64,000 nt of DNA, from NCBI GenBank assembly GCA_963850995.1, contig CAWKNQ010000021.1, positions 18,766 through 82,765 of the forward strand, read 5' to 3'. The translations under genes and the position numbers were made by a program. Shown here piece after piece: positions 10,441 to 19,325 of the stretch. The notes beneath the pieces were generated by a model. That model saw only the letters and a program-made list of their open reading frames with translations, was not told where the DNA came from and searched no databases. Source of the stretch: Gaiellasilicea sp963850995 (lineage in GTDB: Bacteria > Actinomycetota > Thermoleophilia > Gaiellales > Gaiellaceae). The stretch's first letter is position 1. Each line of letters begins with the position of its first letter.

Positions 10441-12048
10441 GTGAGCGCGAGCGCGTCGCTCTCCGTCTGCTGCATCACGCGTGGGCCGAGCAGCCGCGTC
10501 GCGCTCCAGCTCGGCCTCCTGCGGCCGGTCGCGGCGGAGATCGTGGTCGCGGTCGACGACCGGGTCGACCCCGAGCTGCTCGCGCCGCTCGTGGCGCTCG
10601 CAGACGAAGTCGTGCTGTACCCGTACGAGGATCCGGTCGACCGGCCGGTCGGCTGGGTGCACGCGCTCTGCAGCCGCGACTGGATCCTCTGGCTCGACGA
10701 CGACGAGATCCCCTCGCAGCGCCTGCTCGGAGAGCTCGAGCGCTTGTGGCCGCTCGCGACGTGACCCACTACTGGCTGACGAGGCGGTGGCTCTACGGCG
10801 ATCCGCGCACGATGCTCGACGAGTCGCCGTGGGCCCCGGACTACCAGCTCAGGCTCGTGCGCAACGATCCGGCGCTGCTCTGGTTTCCGGGCGTGACCCA
10901 CTGGCCGATCGAGGCGGTCGGGCCGCATCGGTACCTCGAGGCGCCGATCTACCACACCGATCTCCTGCTCAACCCGCGTCGAGCGCCGGCGCGAGAAGTC
11001 GAGCCGGTACGAGCGGATCGAGCCCGGCAAGCGAGTCGACGGACGGCCGCTCAACCATGCCTACTACCTCCCGGAGGACCGGCCCGAGGTCGCGCTCACG
11101 GAAGTGCCCGAGGAGGACGCGCGGCTGATCGAGGCGGCGCTCTCCGGCGATCCCTGGGGCCCGCGGAGCGCGCCCGCCGCAGAGCTGCGGCGCGCGACGC
11201 GCGACGAGGTCGACCGCTACTGGCACGGGCGGCCGCCGACGCCGGAGCTCTACCGGGCGCGGCTCGAGGTCGTGCGCGAGCCGGCCGCGATCGCAGCGCG
11301 AGAGACTCGCGCCGTCGACGTGCGGATCACGAACGAGGGCAGCCACGTCTGGCCGCCCGGGACGCGCGGCGTCCCCGAGATTCGCGCGAGCTATCGCTGG
11401 CGTACGAGCGACGGCGCGATCGTCGTCGACGGCGGCCTGCGAACGCCGTTCCCGCACGCGCTCGGGCCGGGGGAGACGGCGCTGGTCCCGGTCGACGTCA
11501 CGGCGCCCTCCGATCCGGGCCGGTACGTCCTCGAGCTCGACCTCGTCCACGAGCACGTGCGCTGGTTCGAGAACGGCGTGTCGCTGGCCGTCGAGGTCTC
11601 GCCCCAGCCGCTCGTCCTCCTCGCCGGGGCGGACGAGCGCGCTCTGTCGGAGCTTGCCGCCGACCTGTGCGAGGCCGTTCCGGGCGTGGAGCCGGCGTAC
11701 GTCGGTGCGCCGGGCGGAGACTCGGGCTACCGCACGGTCCCCGGCGCGCGACGCTACGTGCTCGAGGGAGGCGGCGCGTCGCGCCCGGCGACGCTCTGGC
11801 GCGGCGCGCGCCTGCTCGCGAGCGCGAGGCGGCTGCGCCGCGGTGGCCGTCCGGCGGTGGCGGACGAGTTCCTCGTCCCGCTCTCGGAGGTCGGTCTCGT
11901 CCTCGATCTCGGTGGTGAGCAGGCGAGGCGCGAGCGGTTCCAGCACCGGGCTGCGATGCGGGCCGCACGCACGCTCGGGATCCCGGTCGTCGGCGTCTCG
12001 AGCACGGAGGAGGCGCTCGCGGCCGTCCGTGAGGCGCTGCCCACGTGA
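10441..12048 (+). CDS. GT2-like protein with Ig-like C-terminal domain (frameshifted)
   Basis: The first part resembles a GT2 glycosyltransferase (LSVCCITRGPSSRVALQLGL; SRDWILWLDDDEIPSQRLLG with a DDD metal site). Frame changes near 10755 and 10980 link it to a 300-residue tail. The tail holds an immunoglobulin-like beta domain (VDVRITNEGSHVWPPGTRGV; DPGRYVLELDLVHEHVRWFE) and then a poorly conserved domain beginning LLAGADERALSELAADL. The same Ig-like-plus-tail pair forms a separate gene at 15066-15902. It may act on or recognise glycan during assembly or export; no precise function is assigned. Confidence 0.65.
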
Positions 12049-13068
12049 CGCGGGTCCTGCCGGACGAGCTCGCGGGACGGCTGCGCGGGCGGAGCGTCCT
12101 CGATCACCGGCGGGCTCGGCTTCATCGGCTCGAACCTGGCGTTCGCGCTCGTCGACGCGGGCTGCGAGGTGACGCTCGTCGACGCGCTCGTGCCGGGTCA
12201 CGGCGGCAACCACGCGAACGTGGACGGCCTCGAGGGCGCCGAGGTCGTCCTCGCCGACCTGCGCGACTCGGAGCGGCTCGCGCCGCTCGTGGAGCGGGCC
12301 GAGCTCCTCTTCAACCTCGCCGGGCAGACGAGCCATCTCGACTCGATGGAGGACCCGTTCGCGGACCTCGAGCTCAACTGCGCCGCCCAGCTCGCCCTGC
12401 TGGAGAACTGCCGTCGCCACAACCCGGGCGTCCGCATCGTGTTCGCCGGGACCCGCCAGGTCTACGGCCGGCCGCGCATCGCTGCCCGTGTCGGAGGAGC
12501 ACCCGATCGACCCGGTCGACGTCAACGGGATCCACAAGCTCGCCGCGGAGTGGTACCACCTGCTCTACGGCAGGGTGTACGGGCCGGCGGTGTGCGTGCT
12601 GCGGTTGACGAACACGTACGGGCCGCGGATGCGTGTCCGTGACGCCCGCCAGACCTTCCTCGGCGTCTGGATCAAGCAGCTGCTGACGGGGGAGCGTCTC
12701 CAGATCTACGGGGACGGCTCGCAGCGGCGCGACTTCACGTACGTCGACGACGCGGTGCGGGCGCTCTGTCTCGCGGTCGTCGACGACGGCGGTCGACAGG
12801 AGAGGTGCTCAACGTCGGCTCTCGCGAGCCTGTCAGCCTGCTCGAGCTCGCACAGCAGCTCGTCGCCCTGAACGGCGGCGGGGAATACGACGTCGTCCCG
12901 TTCCCGGCCGACCGACTCGCGATCGACATCGGCGACTACTTCGCCGACTCGACCAAGCTCGAGCAGCGGCTCGCCTGGTCGCCGCAGGTTGGCCTCGACG
13001 AGGGCCTCAGCCGGACGCTCGAGTACTTCCGGGAACATGGCGAGCGGTACTGGGGCGAGCCGGAATGA
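12045..13068 (+). CDS. NAD-dependent sugar epimerase/dehydratase (three frameshifts)
   Basis: An extended short-chain dehydrogenase acting on nucleotide sugars. ITGGLGFIGSNLAFALVDAG is the GxxGxxG NAD-binding site, LFNLAGQTSHLDSMEDPFAD the strand-4 region, and LRLTNTYGPRMRVRDARQTF and YGDGSQRRDFTYVDDAVRAL the substrate-side motifs. Frames change near 12105, 12480 and 12800. Where most members have the catalytic YxxxK, this one reads NGIHK, so the usual Tyr is absent; the normal reaction may be altered. It overlaps both neighbours by four bases and probably supplies the keto sugar used by the next gene's aminotransferase. Confidence 0.75.
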
Positions 13069-14159
13069 CGGTCTCCTTCCTCGACCTCCGCCGCGAGACG
13101 GAGGAGCTGCGGAGCGAGCTCGACGCCGCGCACGAGCGCGTGCTCGAGAGCGGCGTCTTCCTCGGCGGGGAAGAAGTCGCTTCGTTCGAGGACGAGTTTG
13201 CGGCGTTCTGCGGCGCGCGCGAGGCAGTCTGCGTCGGGTCGGGCACCGACGCGCTCGAGCTGGCCCTGCGCGCCGTCGGCGTCGGCCCGGGGGACGAGGT
13301 GATCACGGCGGCGAACACCTGCGTTCCCACCGTGGCCGCGATCGTCGCGGCGGGAGCCGGTCCTGTGCTCGCGGACGTCGACCCCGTCACCTACACCGTC
13401 GACGTCGGCTCGGTCGAGCGTGCGTGCGGGCCGCGCACGCGCGCGCTCGTCCCCGTGCACCTGTACGGGCAGTGCGCCGACCTGGGGCCGTTGCTCGAGC
13501 TGGCGCGCGAGCGCGGCCTCTCGGTGGTCGACGACGCCGCGCAGGCCCATGGCGCGGCGCTCGGCGACCGGCGCGTCGGCAGCCTCTGCGACGCGACCGC
13601 GTTCAGCTTCTACCCGACGAAGAACCTCGGCGCGCTGGGCGACGGCGGCGCCGTCGTCACCGACGATGCGGCGCTGGCCGAGCGGGTACGGCGACTGCGC
13701 TCGTACGGGGAGGACGAGCGCTACCGATCGGTCGAATACGGCCGAAACAGCAGGCTCGACTCGTTGCAGGCCGCCGTCCTCCGGGCGAAGCTGCCAAGGC
13801 TCGAGCGCTGGAACGAGCGCCGGCGCGAGCTCGCAGCGCAGTACGCACGGATGCTCGCGGACACCGGCCTGACGCTGCCCGCCGAGCTGCCCGGGACACG
13901 TCACGCCTGGCATCTGTACGTTGTCCGAACAGACAACAGAGAGTCGCTCCGCGATGCGCTCGCGGCACGCGGCATCGAGACGCTCGTCCACTATCCTCGC
14001 GCCCTGCACCAGCACCCCGCCTACGCCTCGCTCGCCCGGGCCGGGCTCGAACAGAGCGAGCGGCTCGCGGACGAGGTGGTGAGCCTGCCGCTCTATCCGC
14101 AGCTCCAGGACGACGAGGTCGAGCGTGTCTGCGAGGCAATCGTCGAGGTGCTCGCGTGA
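13065..14159 (+). CDS. DegT/DnrJ/EryC1 family sugar aminotransferase
   Basis: An intact 364-residue PLP enzyme that converts a keto group on a nucleotide sugar to an amine. MTVSFLDLRRETEELRSELD is the typical start, SGTDALELALRAVGVGPGDE and ITAANTCVPTVAAI form the PLP pocket, and ATAFSFYPTKNLGALGDGGA carries the Schiff-base lysine. RNSRLDSLQAAVLRAKLPRL is the conserved domain-closing helix. ATGA overlap with the epimerase and GTGA overlap with the methyltransferase show coupled translation. Its presence implies an amino sugar in the exported glycan. Confidence 0.92.
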   Translation: MTVSFLDLRRETEELRSELDAAHERVLESGVFLGGEEVASFEDEFAAFCGAREAVCVGSGTDALELALRAVGVGPGDEVITAANTCVPTVAAIVAAGAGPVLADVDPVTYTVDVGSVERACGPRTRALVPVHLYGQCADLGPLLELARERGLSVVDDAAQAHGAALGDRRVGSLCDATAFSFYPTKNLGALGDGGAVVTDDAALAERVRRLRSYGEDERYRSVEYGRNSRLDSLQAAVLRAKLPRLERWNERRRELAAQYARMLADTGLTLPAELPGTRHAWHLYVVRTDNRESLRDALAARGIETLVHYPRALHQHPAYASLARAGLEQSERLADEVVSLPLYPQLQDDEVERVCEAIVEVLA

Positions 14160-15103
14160 ACGACGTTCTCTGGAAGCTGAAGTGGGGCGTCAAGGCGATC
14201 ACGCCGCCGATCCTCGTCCTCGCCGCCAAGACGATCCTGATCAAGCTCGGGCTCCGGAAGCCCGATCCCAAGCCGGAGCCCGAGCCCGCGCCGGAGCCCG
14301 ACAGCCAGCCCGAGTGGGAGTACGTCCCCGAGGGCTGGGCGCGCGTCGCCTCGGATCCGAGCGTCAAGGGCTGGGACGTGGAGGCCGTCGCCGCCGCCTA
14401 CCGCGAGAAGTGGCCGCCCTTCCTCGAGGCGATCGCGGGCGCCAGGCCGCTCGGCGTCTACCACGAGGTCGGCGCGGGTGAGGAGATGACGGGCGAGGAC
14501 CCGGCCGCGCACAACCTCGTCCTCACGTTCGCCTACGTCGCGGCGCTCGCGGCGCATGGAAAGGACCGGCTGACCTTTCTCGACTGGGGTGGCGGCCTCG
14601 GTCACTACGGCGAGATCGCCCGCGCCGTCCTGCCCGTCGAGATCGACTACCACTGCCGCGAGGTCCCGGCGACCGTCGCCGTCGCGCGCGAGCTGGGGAT
14701 CGAGGGCCGGTTCGTGTCGGACGACGCCTGGGCCGACCGCAGCTACGACCTCGTGATGGCGAGCGGCTCGCTCCAGTACGCCGAGGACTGGCGCGCTCAG
14801 CTGGCCGAGCTGGCGGCCGTCACGAACGACTATCTCTACGTCACCCGGCTCCCCTACGCGCGCTCGAGCGCCTCATTCCACATCCTCCAGCGCGCCTATC
14901 GCTACGGCTACGAGACGGAATACGTCGGCTGGGTCGTCGGCCGCGCGGAGCTGCTGGACTGCGCCGCCGGCCTCGGGCTGACGCTCGAGCGGGAGTTCGT
15001 GATCGATGCCTGGCTCTCGGCTCCGGGCGCTCCGGAGGACCCGATCGGCCACCGCGGGTTCCTCTTCAGCGTCGGCGGCGCCCGCGCGCGAGCCGCAGCC
15101 TGA
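14156..15103 (+). CDS. Putative methyltransferase, TIGR04325-like
   Basis: A 315-residue protein with an N-terminal hydrophobic stretch (TPPILVLAAKTILIKLGL), a Pro/Glu-rich linker (KPEPEPAPEPDS) and a Rossmann domain resembling the TIGR04325 putative methyltransferases of polysaccharide loci. TFLDWGGGLGHYGEIARAVL is the SAM-binding glycine loop, and YDLVMASGSLQYAEDWRAQL matches the post-motif region. The substrate is unknown, probably a sugar or a small-molecule decoration. GTG at 14156 overlaps the aminotransferase. The 3' end overlaps the convergent next gene by 38 bases. Confidence 0.75.
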   Translation: MNDVLWKLKWGVKAITPPILVLAAKTILIKLGLRKPDPKPEPEPAPEPDSQPEWEYVPEGWARVASDPSVKGWDVEAVAAAYREKWPPFLEAIAGARPLGVYHEVGAGEEMTGEDPAAHNLVLTFAYVAALAAHGKDRLTFLDWGGGLGHYGEIARAVLPVEIDYHCREVPATVAVARELGIEGRFVSDDAWADRSYDLVMASGSLQYAEDWRAQLAELAAVTNDYLYVTRLPYARSSASFHILQRAYRYGYETEYVGWVVGRAELLDCAAGLGLTLEREFVIDAWLSAPGAPEDPIGHRGFLFSVGGARARAAA

Positions 15104-15902
15104 TCCGGCCGTCGAAGAGCCACGTCGCTTCGTCCGGTTCGTACGCGGGCAGCCGACCATGCTCGTAGGCGGGGAGCCCCGCGTGCTCGTCCGGCTCGAG
15201 CCCGGCGAGCAAGGACGGAAGGAGAAGCGGGTGTGGGAAGACGGGGTTGCGCCCGCCGCCCGGGGCCCAGGGCCGAAGCGCCCGGTCCGAGGACTCGATC
15301 GAGCCGCCCACGGCCGCGTAGCCCTCGGCGTGCGCGTCGAGCAGGCGCCGCGACCAGTCAGCCGCCGGTATCGCGCCCGCAACGAGGTGGGCCACCGCGA
15401 GCGCGTCCTGCTCGACCAGCGGCTCCTCTTGCGCGGCGAGCGCCGCGAGGGTGCGCTCGTCGGAGCCTCCGCTGATCGCTACACCGAGGCGGCGCTCGTC
15501 GATGCGTCTGCGAACGTCGACTTCGAGCTCGAGCGGGACGACACCGGCCTCGGTCCACCAGAAGCGGAACTCCTCGAGAAAGTCGAAGGAGAGGCGGTAG
15601 CGGCCCGGTGGCTGCGGTATGCGGACGACGAGCTCGACCTCGGCGGTGTCGCCGGGGTCGACGGGTCGCTCGAGCGGGGTCCGCAGTCCGTCCCACACGA
15701 TCGGGTTGCCGCGGTCGTCGAGCCAGTGGTAGGAGGCGAGCACGCCGGCGTCCCCGCGCGCGCGCCACGTCGCCGACCCGGCGTTCTGGAGCCTCAGCCG
15801 TGCCGTCCCGACCGTCCCGGCGCGGAGCTCGGGCAGCTCGTAGGCGAGCCAGCGGACCGCGAGCGGGCCGACCGGGACGGGGTGCTCGCCGACTCGCTCC
15901 AT
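15066..15902 (-). CDS. Ig-like domain protein of unknown function
   Basis: A 278-residue protein with no signal peptide. Residues about 15-130 form an Ig-like beta domain (GTARLRLQNAGSATWRARGD; PPGRYRLSFDFLEEFRFWWT) that parallels the tail of the GT2-like gene at 10441-12048, including the shared WDGLRTPL-type and GRY.L..D motifs. The next segment (ISGGSDERTLAALAAQEEPL) also resembles that gene's DERALSELAADL segment. It is a lone minus-strand gene among plus-strand neighbours, and its 5' end abuts the hemE promoter. The role is unknown; context points to the polysaccharide system. Confidence 0.65.
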   Translation of the reverse strand: MERVGEHPVPVGPLAVRWLAYELPELRAGTVGTARLRLQNAGSATWRARGDAGVLASYHWLDDRGNPIVWDGLRTPLERPVDPGDTAEVELVVRIPQPPGRYRLSFDFLEEFRFWWTEAGVVPLELEVDVRRRIDERRLGVAISGGSDERTLAALAAQEEPLVEQDALAVAHLVAGAIPAADWSRRLLDAHAEGYAAVGGSIESSDRALRPWAPGGGRNPVFPHPLLLPSLLAGLEPDEHAGLPAYEHGRLPAYEPDEATWLFDGRIRLRLARGRRRR

Positions 15903-15910
15903 GGCCGGGG

Positions 15911-15916
15911 TAGCCT
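15911..15916 (+). promoter_or_regulatory. -10 element upstream of hemE
   Basis: TAGCCT ends six bases before the GTG at 15923, the spacing seen at other apparently leaderless genes in this window. Confidence 0.45.
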
Positions 15917-15922
15917 ACTGCC

Positions 15923-16955
15923 GTGCCTGAGCCCGCTTCTCGTCCGCGCCGCGCGCCTCGAGCCGACGGAGCGCACGCCGGTCTGGTTCATGCGCCAGGC
16001 GGGCCGCTCGCTGCCCGAGTACCGCGAGATCCGGAAGACCCGCACGCTCTTCGACGTCTGCTTCGAGCCCGAGCTCTGCGCCGAGGTGACGCTGCAGCCG
16101 GTGCGCCGGCACGACGTGGACGCGGCCGTGCTGTTCGCCGACATCATGCTGCCGCTGCTCGGGATGGGCGTCGAGGTCGAGCTGGTCGAGAACGTCGGCC
16201 CGGTGATCGAGCGGCCGATCCGCTCGCGCGCCGACGTCGACCGCCTGACGGTGCCGGAGCCGGAGGAGTCGGTCCCGTTCGTCCTCGAGGCCGTCTCGAT
16301 CGTCCGCCGTGAGCTGCGCGCCGACCAGGCCGTGGTCGGCTTCTGCGGCGGGCCTTTCACCGTCGCCGGCTATCTGATCGAGGGCAAGCCGAGCCGCGAC
16401 TTCCTGAACGTGAAGCGGCTGATGTACGCCGAGCCGGCAACGTGGCACGCGCTGATGGAGAAGCTGACCGACACGTTCTCACGCTACGTGCAGGAGCAGG
16501 TGCGGGCCGGCGCCGACGTGATCCAGGTCTTCGACTCCTGGGTCGGCGCGCTCTCGCCGGCCGACTACGAGGAGTTCGTCCAGCCGTACTCGGCGCGCAT
16601 CCTGGACGCGGTCGACTGTCCGACGATCCACTTCGGCACGGGCACGGCGACGCTGCTGGGCCAGATGCGCGACGCCGGCGGCGACGTGATCGGCCTCGAC
16701 TGGCGAATTCCGCTCGACCTCGGCTGGGAGGCGGTCGGCGAGGACCGCGGCGTGCAGGGGAACCTCGACGGCGCGCTCCTGCTCGGGCCGTGGGAGCGGG
16801 TCGAGGCAGGTGCGCTCGACGTGCTCGCCCGCGCCGCCGGCAGGCCGGGCCATATCTTCAACCTCGGTCACGGCGTCATGCCGGACACCGACCCGGACGT
16901 GCTCGGCCGCCTGCGCGCGCTCGTCCACGAGCACACCGCGCGCGTCCACGTATGA
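15923..16955 (+). CDS. hemE: Uroporphyrinogen III decarboxylase
   Basis: Removes the four acetate carboxyls of uroporphyrinogen III to give coproporphyrinogen III in cytosolic haem synthesis. TPVWFMRQAGRSLPEYR is the signature N-terminal substrate-binding motif; FCGGPFTVAGYLIEG, VFDSWVGALSPADYEEF and HIFNLGHGVMPDTDPD follow in the expected order over about 340 residues. The body is intact. The frame has no normal start: the promoter-proximal GTG at 15923 is one frame off, so a single-base indel is likely between 15925 and 15930. ATGA overlap couples it to hemH. Confidence 0.93.
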
Positions 16956-17845
16956 CCACCGCCGTCGTCCTGATGGCGTACGGCTCGCCCGACCGGCTCG
17001 AGGACGTCCCGGCCTACTACGCCGACATCCGCGGCGGGCGACCGATCAAGCCAGAGCTGCTCGAGAGCCTCGTCGAGCGCTACCGACGGCTCGGGATCGA
17101 GGAGTCGAACCCCCTCAACGAGATCACCGAGGCGACCCGCGCCGCGCTCGAGACCGAGCTCGGCCTGCCGGTCTACACGGGCATGCGCCACTGGCGGCCG
17201 CGGATCGCCGAGGCGGTCGAGCGAGCGCTCGCGGACGGGGCCGACGAGCTCGTCGGGCTCGTGCTCGCGCCGCACTACTCGAGCCTCTCGATCGGGCGCT
17301 ACCGCGCCCAGCTGGAGGAGGCCGTCGCCGAACGGGCGGAGCTTCGCTTCGTCGAGCGCTGGGGAAGCGAGCTCGGCTTCGTCGAGCTGATCGCCGCTCG
17401 GCTCGCCCCGCTCAAGCACCGGCATGTCGTCTTCACCGCCCACTCGCTTCCGGAGCGGATCCTCGACGAGGGCGATCCCTACCGCGACGAGCTGCTCGAG
17501 TCCTCGCGGCTCGTGGCCGAGCGTGCGAACGCGCACGAGTGGACGTTCGCGTTCCAGAGCGAGTCGCCGACCGGGGAGCGCTGGCTCGGCCCGGACATCC
17601 TCGAGCACTTGAACGAGCTTGCCGCGAACGACGTGCGCGACGTCGTCGTCTGCCCGGTCGGCTTCGTCGCCGACCATCTCGAGATCCGCTGGGACCTCGA
17701 CGTCGAGGCCCGGCAGCGGGCCGAGGAGCTCGGTCTCCGGCTCGACCGGACCGAGCTCCCGAACGCCGACCCGGCGTTCGTACGTGTCCTGGCAGAGCTC
17801 GTCCGGAGGGAAGTGGCCGCGGCGGCGGTACCGTCTCACGTGTGA
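16952..17845 (+). CDS. hemH: Ferrochelatase (probably coproporphyrin ferrochelatase)
   Basis: Inserts iron into the porphyrin ring. In actinobacteria the enzyme normally acts on coproporphyrin III. The 297-residue protein has VVLMAYGSPDRLEDVPAYY at its start, VVFTAHSLPERILDEGDPY with the metal-handling histidine, FAFQSESPTGERWLGPDI, and CPVGFVADHLEIRWDLDVE with the active-site glutamate. It begins in an ATGA overlap with hemE. Its TGA overlaps the GTG of wzt, so iron insertion and glycan export are translated from one message. Confidence 0.93.
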   Translation: MTTAVVLMAYGSPDRLEDVPAYYADIRGGRPIKPELLESLVERYRRLGIEESNPLNEITEATRAALETELGLPVYTGMRHWRPRIAEAVERALADGADELVGLVLAPHYSSLSIGRYRAQLEEAVAERAELRFVERWGSELGFVELIAARLAPLKHRHVVFTAHSLPERILDEGDPYRDELLESSRLVAERANAHEWTFAFQSESPTGERWLGPDILEHLNELAANDVRDVVVCPVGFVADHLEIRWDLDVEARQRAEELGLRLDRTELPNADPAFVRVLAELVRREVAAAAVPSHV

Positions 17846-19044
17846 AGACGGGCCAGATCCGGGTCGAAGGGGTCTCGCGCCGCTTCCGCGTTCGCACGAA
17901 CGAGGCCCGCAGCCTGAAGGAGCTGTTCGTGCTCCGCGGCCGTACCGAGGGCACCGACGTCCAGGCGCTCCAGGACGTGACGCTCGAGGTCGAGCCGGGC
18001 GAAGCGGTCGGCCTGGTCGGCCGCAACGGCTCGGGCAAGTCGACCCTGCTGCGCCTGATCGCGGGGATCATCAAGCCGAGCGAAGGCCGGGTCGAGGTCG
18101 GCGGCAGCGTCGGCTCGCTGCTCGAGCTCGGCGCCGGCTTCCATCCGGACTTCTCAGGGCGCGAGAACATCTTCCTGAACGGGGCCATCTACGGTCTCAG
18201 GCGTGCGCAGATCCGCGAGCGCTTCGACGAGATCGTCGCGTTCGCCGAGCTCCAGCACGCGATCGACCGGCCGGTGCGCACGTACTCGTCCGGGATGTAC
18301 ATGCGGCTCGGCTTCGCGATCGCGGCGCATCTCGACGCCGACGTGCTCCTGCTCGACGAGGTGTTCGCCGTCGGCGACGAGGCCTTCCAGCGCAAGTGCT
18401 TCGGCAAGATCTTCGAGTTCAAGCAGCGCGGCGGCACGATCGTCTTCGTCTCGCACGACGCGTCGCAGGTCGAGCGGCTGTGCGAGCGCGCCGTGCTGCT
18501 GCGCGAAGGCAGGGTCGAGTACAAGGGCCCGACCCACGAGGCGATCGTCCGCTATCGGAAGGTGCTCGCCGCGGAGGCCGATCCGGCGGAGCGCGCCGCC
18601 GGCCTGCGCGAGTGGGGAACCGGCGAGGCGACGATCGCGTCCGCACGCTTGGTCGGCGCCGAGGGGGAAGAGCGACAGCAGTTCCTCGCCGGCGAGCCGT
18701 TCTCGCTCCGGCTCCGGATCGAGGCGGAGAACGGCGTCGCTCCTCCGCAGCTCCAGCTCGAGCTGCGGGACGAAGCCGGCCTGCTCGTCGCGTCCGACGT
18801 GCTCGACACCGGCAGCGTCGGCTGGGCGGGCGGCACGCGCGCGCTCCGTTACGACGTCGCGCGCCTGCCGCTGTCCGAAGGCCGCTTCCACCTCAGGCTC
18901 GGTCTCGCGGACGCGGGCGGCGGGCGCCTCTTGCACTGGCTCGACGACGCGCTCACCTTTCTCGTCTACCCGGCGGGGGAGGAGCGTGGCGTCGTGCGCC
19001 TGGAAGGGAGCTGGGCTGCGGAGGAGAACTCCGTGGAGCGATGA
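17842..19044 (+). CDS. wzt: Polysaccharide ABC exporter ATPase with carbohydrate-binding tail
   Basis: The ATPase subunit of an O-antigen type exporter, 400 residues. LVGRNGSGKSTLLRLIAGI is Walker A, TYSSGMYMRLGFAIA the ABC signature (in the SSGM form typical of Wzt/TagH), VLLLDEVFAVGDEAF Walker B, and IVFVSHDASQVERLCERAVL the H-loop. From about residue 245 a separate domain (GEPFSLRLRIEAENGVAPPQ; SEGRFHLRLGLADAGGGRLL) matches the Wzt C-terminal glycan-recognition fold. It probably pairs with the permease at 9635-10436. The GTG start overlaps the hemH stop. Confidence 0.92.
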   Translation: MKTGQIRVEGVSRRFRVRTNEARSLKELFVLRGRTEGTDVQALQDVTLEVEPGEAVGLVGRNGSGKSTLLRLIAGIIKPSEGRVEVGGSVGSLLELGAGFHPDFSGRENIFLNGAIYGLRRAQIRERFDEIVAFAELQHAIDRPVRTYSSGMYMRLGFAIAAHLDADVLLLDEVFAVGDEAFQRKCFGKIFEFKQRGGTIVFVSHDASQVERLCERAVLLREGRVEYKGPTHEAIVRYRKVLAAEADPAERAAGLREWGTGEATIASARLVGAEGEERQQFLAGEPFSLRLRIEAENGVAPPQLQLELRDEAGLLVASDVLDTGSVGWAGGTRALRYDVARLPLSEGRFHLRLGLADAGGGRLLHWLDDALTFLVYPAGEERGVVRLEGSWAAEENSVER

Positions 19045-19325
19045 GCTCGCGCACCTGTCCCGACTGGCCGCTGCTGATGGAGCTCGCACCCGACCTCCAG
19101 TTCATGCACTACACCGTCGCCGAGGCGCAGCTGCCCGTCGACGTGTTGACGACGATCACGCACGTCTCGCTCGGCGACGTCGCCATCTGCTGCGACCTCG
19201 ACCACCACGTCTTCAACGCCGGGCACACCGACTCCGAGGTCGCAGAAGCGCTGCGCATCACGCACTGGTACGAGGTGCACGAGTACGCCGAACGCGGCCC
19301 CGGCTCGGACGCTTCAGCCGCCTAG
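19041..19325 (+). CDS. Small conserved-looking protein of unknown function
   Basis: A 94-residue acidic, His/Cys-rich protein (TITHVSLGDVAICCDLDHHV; NAGHTDSEVAEALRITHWYE) in an ATGA overlap with wzt. No signal peptide or membrane helix is visible. The clustered His, Cys and Asp residues could bind a metal, but no family is recognised. Its last 12 bases overlap the convergent PolX-like gene. Confidence 0.6.
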   Translation: MSSRTCPDWPLLMELAPDLQFMHYTVAEAQLPVDVLTTITHVSLGDVAICCDLDHHVFNAGHTDSEVAEALRITHWYEVHEYAERGPGSDASAA

